Below, in pieces: positions 41,769 to 48,080 of a stretch of DNA of 48,080 nucleotides. Origin of the DNA: Candidatus Cacconaster scatequi. Its GTDB lineage: Bacteria > Bacteroidota > Bacteroidia > Bacteroidales > UBA932. The stretch is from NCBI GenBank assembly GCA_018065305.1, contig JAGHTO010000052.1, positions 1 through 48,080 on the forward strand, in the 5' to 3' direction. The first letter of the stretch is position 1. Each line of letters starts with the position of its first letter. The notes beneath the pieces were generated by a model. That model was given only the letters and a program-made list of their open reading frames with translations, did not search any database and had not been told where the DNA came from. Both the position numbers and the translations under genes were made by a program.

Positions 41769-43217
41769 CTACTTCACGTACCAATACTCCGGTCTGATTT
41801 CGTGGTAACGGCCCTCACCCTGAGGATACCACATCATCTTGATGTGACAGAGGTCGCTGTAGCATTTCAGAGAGAGCTTCACGTGATGGAATCCCTTCTC
41901 AAGGTTCACGCGGGCAAGGCCCCATCCGCCGCGACCCGGCTGGTCGCCGAAAGTGAAATCATCGACAGTTACAATGGCCTCATTGTCAGCCTGGACAAGC
42001 AGATTCCAAAGAGCGGTTTCGGGAACATAGAGATAGCCCTCGAAAGTGTAACCGTAGTTCGGAGTGCCGAAGTTGCCCCAAAGGCGGGGATATTCGATGA
42101 CCTTGCTTTCACCCTTGGTGGCCTGAGCCTCCATATCGACAAGATTACCCACATTGTCGTAACGGGTGAGAATCATACCGTGCTCCTTTCCTTCCGCGGA
42201 AACCGCCTTGCGAAGGGTATAATCGACGGGGACCTCGTATTTGACGTCATCCACAACGGCGAGGGAACGCTCGCGGACCCAGGTGCGGAAGCCGTAGTCA
42301 CCCTCGGAGAGTTCGATGATGCGGATGCCGCGCTCCAGATTGCAGTAGGTGGTCTTGTCGCCTGAGAAACGGCCATATACAAGTGCTATCCCACCCTCGC
42401 TTGCGACATAGTCGTTGTCGTGGTCGTGGCCGCAGAAGACTCCGTGAACGTCATTGTTCTCGACGAAAGCCGCGAAAAGTCCGGAGTTCAGTTCGCCCGG
42501 ACACTCGTTCTCCTTTCTCTGCCCGGCAATCAGGTTCTTCGAATAAGCGTCATAGAACTCTTTCAAGGGGATGTGGAAGAAGGCGTATGAAGGCACGGGA
42601 AGATTGCTGTTGGCTGCGGAGAAGGCCTTGCTCCGGCCATTGTACCAGGCAATCTGGTCCTGGGATATCCAGGCATAGTCCGTATATTGGGGAACCTGAG
42701 AATAGTCGTTGGAGTCGATGCAGTAGAGGACTGCGGAGACTTTGCTCCCGTCCGAGGAGAGGACCGGGAGAGCGATGTCGTCAAGATAGCCTTTCTCCAT
42801 AGTGTTCAATGACATAGGATGTCCCGTCACAATCTTTGCGTAGTCCCATTCGGAAAGTTCCCTTTCCCTGTCGTGGTTTCCGTAGAGGGATACAAAGGGT
42901 ATCTTTCTCTCATCGATAGCGCCGAAGAAGCGGTCCAGCATCTGCGCGGAATTGATATCACCCGTCATCACGTCACCCGTCAGGATGACAAGGTCTGGCT
43001 TTTCGGTGTCGAGAATGCTGCAGAGCTGGCCCAGAGTCTTTTCGTATTCTTCCATATTCTCACCGCAGAGATGGGTGTCGGTGAACTGGGCGATTTTCAG
43101 TTTTCCGTTCGCGTTGAAACGTACAGGCGAATTCGAGGTCACCGCGGATTCACCCTGTGAGCAGGCTGTCAGTGCGAGAATCGCGAATGCAGCCGCAAGT
43201 GTCATCAATCTTTTCAT
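41769..43217 (-). CDS. Secreted calcineurin-like metallophosphoesterase, lipoprotein
   Basis: This 482-residue protein has a lipoprotein signal (LAAAFAILALTACSQ). The metallophosphoesterase domain (~40-300) has all dinuclear-site motifs: FTDTHL, LTGDVMTGD, LYGNHDRE, FFHIPL and CGHDHDND. The C-terminal ~130 residues form a beta-sandwich of carbohydrate-binding appearance (PNYGYTFEGYLYVPETALWNLLVQADNEAIVTVDD). Purple-acid-phosphatase-like enzymes of this kind cleave phosphomonoesters or diesters; the substrate is unknown. It ends the ltaE-GH78-phosphoesterase run, 50 bp after the GH78 gene. Confidence 0.9.
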   Translation of the reverse strand: MKRLMTLAAAFAILALTACSQGESAVTSNSPVRFNANGKLKIAQFTDTHLCGENMEEYEKTLGQLCSILDTEKPDLVILTGDVMTGDINSAQMLDRFFGAIDERKIPFVSLYGNHDRERELSEWDYAKIVTGHPMSLNTMEKGYLDDIALPVLSSDGSKVSAVLYCIDSNDYSQVPQYTDYAWISQDQIAWYNGRSKAFSAANSNLPVPSYAFFHIPLKEFYDAYSKNLIAGQRKENECPGELNSGLFAAFVENNDVHGVFCGHDHDNDYVASEGGIALVYGRFSGDKTTYCNLERGIRIIELSEGDYGFRTWVRERSLAVVDDVKYEVPVDYTLRKAVSAEGKEHGMILTRYDNVGNLVDMEAQATKGESKVIEYPRLWGNFGTPNYGYTFEGYLYVPETALWNLLVQADNEAIVTVDDFTFGDQPGRGGWGLARVNLEKGFHHVKLSLKCYSDLCHIKMMWYPQGEGRYHEIRPEYWYVK

Positions 43218-43267
43218 ATCGTTCTTTCAATCATTTGTCAATACTGCTGTGACAGGGGCAGGTATTG

Positions 43268-45865
43268 TTACATTGTTACCGTGTAAGAACCTGCCTTATA
43301 TTCCTTCGCCTTCGTGTCTCCGGGCAGGGTGACGGATGCCGTCGATCCCTCGGGGATTGTGAAGTCCCAGATGCACTTGTCCCCCTCATATCTCCAGGAA
43401 CTCTTTATCAGGCCTGCCGCAGAATTGTACTGTGCATCCAGATGACCGAGCCTCCTGTCGGGGACGGGCTTCATTATTATGTGCCTGAATCCGGGGACGG
43501 CCGGGTCTGCCGCTATTCCGGCAACGGTCTCCCAAATCCACTCGCAGACTGCACCGTATGCATAGTGGTTGAAACTGTTCATCCCGGCAGGGCCCATACC
43601 CTCTTCGATTGTGTAACTGTTCCATCTCTCCCAGATGGTCGTCGCCCCATTGTCGATGGAATAGATCCAGCTGGGGTTCTTTCTCTGGAACAGAAGTTCG
43701 TATGCTATGTCCACCATTCCGTTCTCGGTCAGGGTGGCCATCAGTATGGATGTTCCGAGGAACCCGGTCTGCAGGCAGTTGCCGTGCTCCTCGAAGTTCT
43801 TGCGCAGCCTCTCCAGCATATCAGCCTTGGCCTTGCCCTCGACCACCCCCGTTTTGACAGCAAAGAGAGCGGGGGTCTGCATTGTGTTGAGTATCTTTGT
43901 CTTGAAGAGGCCTTCCGGAGTCAGGCATTTCTCCTTGATGCATTCCTGTGCGCGGGCCATCATCTTTTCATATTTCGCGGCGTCCCGGCCTGTGGCTGCG
44001 GCCATATCGCGCATCATGCCTGCATCAATCACCCAGTATGAGGCAAGCAGGAAATTCCAGTATTCGATTGCTTCAGGCAAGGGGCCGTTCTTCCCGAAAC
44101 CCCTGCCGCTGCAGCTCTCCAGAGGTTCGTAGCTCAGCCAGTCTGCCCACTGATAGTTGCCGTTCTCTTCGGAAAGAGTCTTGTGGTCGGCGTTGGTCTC
44201 ATCCAGATGGGCCATATATTTCTCCATCGCCTCCCAGTTCTCGTCGATTATCTTGTTGTCACCGAACTGTTTCCAGATTGTCCAGGGGACGATTATACCC
44301 GCATCGGCCCATCCGAGTCTCATCATATCTCCGTCAGCCGCGCCGTACTGTGCCCAGGGGGCAACACCGGGGAATGCACCGAGTTTGCTCTGGGAGTCGC
44401 GCATATCTCTCATCCATTTGTGGAAGAATTTGTCTGTGTTGGCGAAGAAGGAGCCGGTTTCGGAGAAGACCTGGGTGTCGGCAGTCCATCCCAGGCGCTC
44501 GTTGCGCTGGGGGCAGTCCGTAGGGACGGAGAGATAGTTTGATCTCTGGCCCCAGACTGTATTGGATATGAGCTTGTTTATCAGTTCGTTGCCCGTTGAT
44601 AGGGTTCCAGTTTCCATAGATTTCGTTATTGATGTCACGGGGATGGACTCGATGCTTTGGATTGTCACCTCATCGGTGGCCGTAATTGAAACCAGACGGT
44701 AGCCGAAGAAGGTGCAGTGCGGGCGGTATGAAACGGGTGTCTCCGAGGCGGCGAAAGTGTATTCCAGATACATTCCGGTTTCCGGGACGCGGAGATTGCG
44801 GCGGTGTACGCTGCCCTCCGGTCCGTCCATTCCTCTCTTTTCGGCACCGTTGCCGTCATTCAGCAGTTCTGACACCGCACAGGTGAGGACCGTACCCTCC
44901 TTTGCATTGAAAACGAATGAAGGCACTGCGGAACAGTTCTGCCCGAAATCCACAACAAGAGTCTCGCCCGGCTTGACGGTCATAGGCTCTCCCTTCGCGA
45001 ATTCCTTCTTTATAATGACTTTGCCGTGTTCCGTCTCTTCCTCTTTTTCCGCTTTGCGGGCTCCTTCAACCCCTTCCCATACGTATGCTCTGACAGGTGC
45101 AAGGGCAAGGTCCCTGCGGAGATATATCTCGGCGCCGTCTGAAGGGAGGATTTCTCCGTTGAATTCGGAGTTCACTTCAGGGGTCGAGAGTTTCTCAGGG
45201 GTCTCATATCCGGGATGTTCACGGGCGTCATAAATTTCACCGTCGAAGATGGCCGCATGTTTTACAGGTCCGGCGATTCCGGCCTTCCAGTTCTCCGTGT
45301 CAGTCCCCAGGACAGCCTTTGTCCCGTCGGAATAGGTCAGCTCAATCACTCCGCGGAAAGCGCATTTCTTCCCGATAAAGCCGATGTTGTCGCCGGGGGT
45401 CACAATCTTGTCGCCCCACCAGCCGGGAGTGACCTGAACGGAAAGAGTGTTCTCCGCGCCGGATTTGGTGTCAAACGCACCGGTCACGTCGTATGTGAAG
45501 GAACGTTTGGTCTTTTTGGGGTGCGTGAACCCCGGCTTGAGTATTTCCTCACCTATCAGCTGGCCGTTGACATACAGTTCGTATGTGCCGAGCCCCGTCG
45601 TCATCCATTTTACGGATTTGACTCTCTTTTCGTTCGTGACGGTTGAGAGGAACCAGCTGGCTCCGTCGGCGGCGCGGTCGCCGTCCCATATTTCTTTGGT
45701 CACTACGGGAGCGTCCGCGACTGATATCCATTGGGAATTCGACCAGAGGGTGTTGTCAAGAGCGTCGATACGCTGCCCGAAGTGTGCGGGTTGCGCGTTG
45801 TTGCAGGAAATGAGGGCTGCAATTGCCGTCAGAAGGGTTGCGATAGGGATGAGTTTGGTTTTCAT
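43268..45865 (-). CDS. GH78 alpha-L-rhamnosidase, secreted lipoprotein
   Basis: About 865 residues from MKTKLIPIATLLTAIAALISCNN (lipid Cys). Beta-domains at ~60-380 include TYELYVNGQLIGEEILKPGFTHPKKTKRS and the Bac_rhamnosidase region TLVVDFGQNCSAVPSFVF. The (alpha/alpha)6 catalytic domain at ~410-770 has the GH78 acid motif DCPQRNERLGWTAD and the second acid in TTIWERWNSYTIEEGMG. A C-terminal beta-domain (RHIIMKPVPDRRLGHLDAQYNSAAGLIKSSW) completes it. It removes alpha-L-rhamnose from plant glycans or flavonoid glycosides. It lies 20 bp after ltaE; an upstream start at 45889 would overlap that gene. Confidence 0.95.
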   Translation of the reverse strand: MKTKLIPIATLLTAIAALISCNNAQPAHFGQRIDALDNTLWSNSQWISVADAPVVTKEIWDGDRAADGASWFLSTVTNEKRVKSVKWMTTGLGTYELYVNGQLIGEEILKPGFTHPKKTKRSFTYDVTGAFDTKSGAENTLSVQVTPGWWGDKIVTPGDNIGFIGKKCAFRGVIELTYSDGTKAVLGTDTENWKAGIAGPVKHAAIFDGEIYDAREHPGYETPEKLSTPEVNSEFNGEILPSDGAEIYLRRDLALAPVRAYVWEGVEGARKAEKEEETEHGKVIIKKEFAKGEPMTVKPGETLVVDFGQNCSAVPSFVFNAKEGTVLTCAVSELLNDGNGAEKRGMDGPEGSVHRRNLRVPETGMYLEYTFAASETPVSYRPHCTFFGYRLVSITATDEVTIQSIESIPVTSITKSMETGTLSTGNELINKLISNTVWGQRSNYLSVPTDCPQRNERLGWTADTQVFSETGSFFANTDKFFHKWMRDMRDSQSKLGAFPGVAPWAQYGAADGDMMRLGWADAGIIVPWTIWKQFGDNKIIDENWEAMEKYMAHLDETNADHKTLSEENGNYQWADWLSYEPLESCSGRGFGKNGPLPEAIEYWNFLLASYWVIDAGMMRDMAAATGRDAAKYEKMMARAQECIKEKCLTPEGLFKTKILNTMQTPALFAVKTGVVEGKAKADMLERLRKNFEEHGNCLQTGFLGTSILMATLTENGMVDIAYELLFQRKNPSWIYSIDNGATTIWERWNSYTIEEGMGPAGMNSFNHYAYGAVCEWIWETVAGIAADPAVPGFRHIIMKPVPDRRLGHLDAQYNSAAGLIKSSWRYEGDKCIWDFTIPEGSTASVTLPGDTKAKEYKAGSYTVTM

Positions 45866-45885
45866 AGCGTTATGGTGTGGTTGTG

Positions 45886-46923
45886 TCAATTAATATCTTT
45901 GAGGGCCTCGATGAGGGCGTCTATGCTGGAATCGGGGGTTGCCCAGCTGGTGCAGAACCTTACTGCTGAGGAGGTTCCGTCAACCTTTCCCCACTGTTCG
46001 AATCCGAAATCCGCTGCCAGCTTTTTCTGGACGTCGAAAGGCAGAATCGGGAAAATCTGGTTGGTAGGGCTGTCAATCAGGAATTTGTATCCTTTCTCCC
46101 TGAAGGCGGTCTTGAGCCTCTCCGCCTGCAGGTCGGCTTTGCGTGAAAGGTCGAAATAGAGGCTGTCCTTCAGCAGTTCATCAAACTGGATTCCGAGCAG
46201 CCGCCCCTTCGCAAGCATACCTCCGTTCTGTTTGATGTTATATCGGAAATCCTTTTTCAGGCTGTCGTTGCATATCACGACGGCTTCACCGAAAAGGGCT
46301 CCCTGTTTGGTCCCTCCGATATAGAACACGTCTGCAAGGGCCGCTATATCCTTCAGTTCGAGATCGCAGACTGAGGATGCAAGTCCGTAGCCCAGCCTTG
46401 CCCCGTCGATGAAGAGAGGAATGCCGTATTTCCTGCACGTTCCGCTGAGCGCTTCGAGTTCGGATTTCGAATAAATCGTACCCAGTTCGGTCGGGAAGGA
46501 GATATAGACCATTCCGGGCTGCACCGTATGCTCCGCGCTGGGGTCGCTGTAATGCTCTTCAATGGCGGACTCTACCTGCTCCGCGGAAATTTTTCCGTCG
46601 GTTGAAGGCAGAGGGAGAACCTTGTGGGCGGAATGTTCGATTGCTCCGGTCTCGTGGACGTTGATATGCCCGGACTGCGCGCAAAGCACGCCCTGATAGG
46701 GTTTGAGAATGGAAGAAATGACCGTGGCGTTGGTCTGCGTCCCTCCCACGAGGAAATGAACGTCGGCATTGGGGGCGCCGCAGGCCTTTCTGACCGTTTC
46801 CCTTGCCCCGGCACAAATTTCATCCTCCCCGTATCCGGGAGTCTGTTCAAGATTGGTTTTCATCAGGCGTTCCAGAATCCTCGGATGACACCCTTCCAGA
46901 TAATCGCTTTCGAATTTTATCAT
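45886..46923 (-). CDS. ltaE: Low-specificity L-threonine aldolase
   Basis: This 345-residue PLP enzyme splits L-threonine or allo-threonine to glycine and acetaldehyde. Blocks are MIKFESDYLEGCHPRILERL, QTPGYGEDEICAGARE, FLVGGTQTNATVISSIL, the HxxETGAIE core (INVHETGAIEHSAHKV), LFIDGARLGYGLAS and the PLP lysine in FYIGGTKQGALFGEAVV. The start at 46923 follows a TAAATTTG element at 46937-46930; a longer in-frame start at 47031 has no support. It is the first gene of a run with the GH78 enzyme and the phosphoesterase. Confidence 0.95.
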   Translation of the reverse strand: MIKFESDYLEGCHPRILERLMKTNLEQTPGYGEDEICAGARETVRKACGAPNADVHFLVGGTQTNATVISSILKPYQGVLCAQSGHINVHETGAIEHSAHKVLPLPSTDGKISAEQVESAIEEHYSDPSAEHTVQPGMVYISFPTELGTIYSKSELEALSGTCRKYGIPLFIDGARLGYGLASSVCDLELKDIAALADVFYIGGTKQGALFGEAVVICNDSLKKDFRYNIKQNGGMLAKGRLLGIQFDELLKDSLYFDLSRKADLQAERLKTAFREKGYKFLIDSPTNQIFPILPFDVQKKLAADFGFEQWGKVDGTSSAVRFCTSWATPDSSIDALIEALKDIN

Positions 46924-46929
46924 AATTTT

Positions 46930-46937
46930 CAAATTTA
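46930..46937 (-). promoter_or_regulatory. ltaE promoter -7 element
   Basis: TAAATTTG on the minus strand matches TAnnTTTG and ends 6 bp before the ATG, implying a leaderless or nearly leaderless transcript. Confidence 0.45.
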
Positions 46938-47039
46938 GCACTCTTTCGGGCAACAAGCAAGATTTTTTTGCCGATAACGTTTTACTAAGCATCGAGACCG
47001 ACGGCTGGCTAACGCCAAATGGGTGACGCATTGATAAAG

Positions 47040-48080
47040 TCAGGAAAGGATTTTCTCATTTTCAAGAAACTGCATCAACCCCAAAAAGACAATCCCATCA
47101 TCATTCGTGTATGTGGCGATATCGTCTCCCACTATGACAATCTTCTGAAAAAAGTCATCTATCTTTCTGAATGATTTCAATTCCTGTATCATCTTGTCTT
47201 CATCCAGAATTGAATGTGCAGATTGGATGTAGTACTTCCTCATCCCGTCGGTCACAATGAAATCGACCTCGTATTGTCTGTATTCTTGTTTCCCACCCAC
47301 CAGTTCGCGAGATTCAATCATTCCAACGTCAACGAGATAGCCGCGTGAACACAATTCGTTATATATGACATTCTCCATAATATGGGTGATTTCCTGCTGA
47401 CGGAAATTCAGTCTGGCGTTTCTCAGCCCGATATCCGTACAATAATACTTCTTCAAGGATTCATAATACCTCTTCCCTTTGATGTTGTACCGCCTGGAAC
47501 CACGGAAGAGATAGGCATCCCCAAGGTATCCGATATAACTCGACACAGTCTCTGCGTCTACTTTGCAATGCTGAACACTCAGCAGCGTGTTCGATATGTT
47601 ATTCGGATTGGAAAAGGATCCTATCGATGAACATAGCTGGTCCACCAGGGCATCCAATGCCACGGTATTCTTGATCTTATGGCGCTCGATGACATCCGCT
47701 ATGTAGGTCTTTTCCCACAGACGCTGCAGGTATGTCACCTTTTGCTGAGGAGTCTTTCGCTTGCGGAGAGCAGGAAGACCGCCATAGGTGTAAAACTCCT
47801 TCCACAACTCATTTTTAGGTTCCGTTCTTCCCTCACAGAATTCCTTGAAGCAGAAAGGTTCGACATGCACTTCGTCACCACGGCCACGGAAGATTGTATT
47901 GATGTCGCTGGACAACAGATGCGAGTTGCTTCCTGTGATATACACATCAATATTCTCCTTAGCATTCAGACCATTGACAACTTTCTCGAAACCTTCAATC
48001 TCCTGAATCTCATCAAGGAATACATAGTAATTACTTTCATTGGAGAGGATCCGTTCATAGATATACGCCTTCAGCAGTTC
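47040..48080 (-). CDS. AAA_14/DUF4143 family ATP-binding protein (5' end off window)
   Basis: About 346 codons are visible; the Walker A region lies beyond the right edge. The frame is open from the edge: ELLKAYIYERILSNES, then Walker B YYVFLDEIQEIEGFE, VYITGSNSHLLSSDINTIFRGRGDEV, and the DUF4143 part LYTDIGLRNARLNFRQQ-like region with the core RQYEVDFIVTDGMRKYYIQSAHSI. It belongs to the same broad family as the gene at 29736, but the sequences differ throughout, so they are not recent duplicates. Function unknown. Confidence 0.92.
   Translation of the reverse strand, partial: ELLKAYIYERILSNESNYYVFLDEIQEIEGFEKVVNGLNAKENIDVYITGSNSHLLSSDINTIFRGRGDEVHVEPFCFKEFCEGRTEPKNELWKEFYTYGGLPALRKRKTPQQKVTYLQRLWEKTYIADVIERHKIKNTVALDALVDQLCSSIGSFSNPNNISNTLLSVQHCKVDAETVSSYIGYLGDAYLFRGSRRYNIKGKRYYESLKKYYCTDIGLRNARLNFRQQEITHIMENVIYNELCSRGYLVDVGMIESRELVGGKQEYRQYEVDFIVTDGMRKYYIQSAHSILDEDKMIQELKSFRKIDDFFQKIVIVGDDIATYTNDDGIVFLGLMQFLENEKILS

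Noticed and set aside
46924-47031. N-terminal extension of threonine aldolase
   Set aside because: The family starts at MIKFESDYLEG; the -7 element lies between the two starts.
29736-48080. The two DUF4143 ATPases as a recent duplication
   Set aside because: Their proteins differ throughout, apart from the Walker and core motifs, and the flanks do not match.

Overview
The window looks like chromosome from a member of the Bacteroidota, most likely order Bacteroidales. The reasons are a SusC/SusD outer-membrane pair, many lipoproteins with an SPII cysteine near residue 18-20, FISUMP, DUF6057, DUF2795 and DUF4143 families, and repeated promoter elements of the Bacteroides type (-33 TTTG, -7 TAnnTTTG) with very short leaders and few Shine-Dalgarno sites. 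Genus cannot be fixed from the sequence alone. I see no rRNA, tRNA, CRISPR array, phage gene, transposase or integrase.

Region 1 (1-10965, all minus strand) is a glycan-utilisation locus. Transcribed from right to left it holds a secreted GDPD-like/alkaline phosphatase fusion, a GH63-type glycosidase, a ROK sugar kinase, then (after a 155-bp gap with a two-copy operator-like repeat at 21-bp period) SusC, SusD and a BACON/beta-helix surface lipoprotein that runs off the left edge. The substrate is unknown; the phosphatase and phosphodiesterase domains hint at a phosphate-containing glycan or glycerophosphodiester.

Region 2 (11-24.4 kb) mixes envelope and housekeeping genes: a DUF6057 membrane protein with a beta-propeller lipoprotein carrying a CxxCH haem motif, convergent with ApbE flavin transferase; a FISUMP lipoprotein; PhoH; GcvT; a catalytically degenerate M28 peptidase fused to a TonB C-terminal domain; LeuRS; a YitT membrane protein; and two overlapping, minimal AraC-type HTH genes.

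Region 3 (24.4-29.5 kb) has the minus-strand folE-trkA-aspA run, divergent from an ABC ATPase, a PduO-type cobalamin adenosyltransferase and a DUF2795 protein. The last 19 bases before the DUF2795 stop recur 1.77 kb downstream, bracketing a DUF4143 ATPase gene that therefore looks like an inserted cassette (29.4-31.2 kb).

Region 4 (31.4-48.1 kb) is catabolic: a Tat-exported Gfo/Idh/MocA oxidoreductase, an AraC regulator divergent from an atypical tryptophanase-family lyase, a DUF4091 (GH123-like) protein, the glpABC operon divergent from gpsA, then threonine aldolase, GH78 alpha-L-rhamnosidase and a secreted metallophosphoesterase in one minus-strand run, and a second, 5'-truncated DUF4143 ATPase at the right edge.

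The most notable cross-window pattern is a compact bidirectional promoter: three divergent pairs (apbE/FISUMP, phoH/gcvT, glpA/gpsA) have two back-to-back -7 elements separated by exactly 11 bp, so that each promoter's -33 position abuts the other's -7 element.
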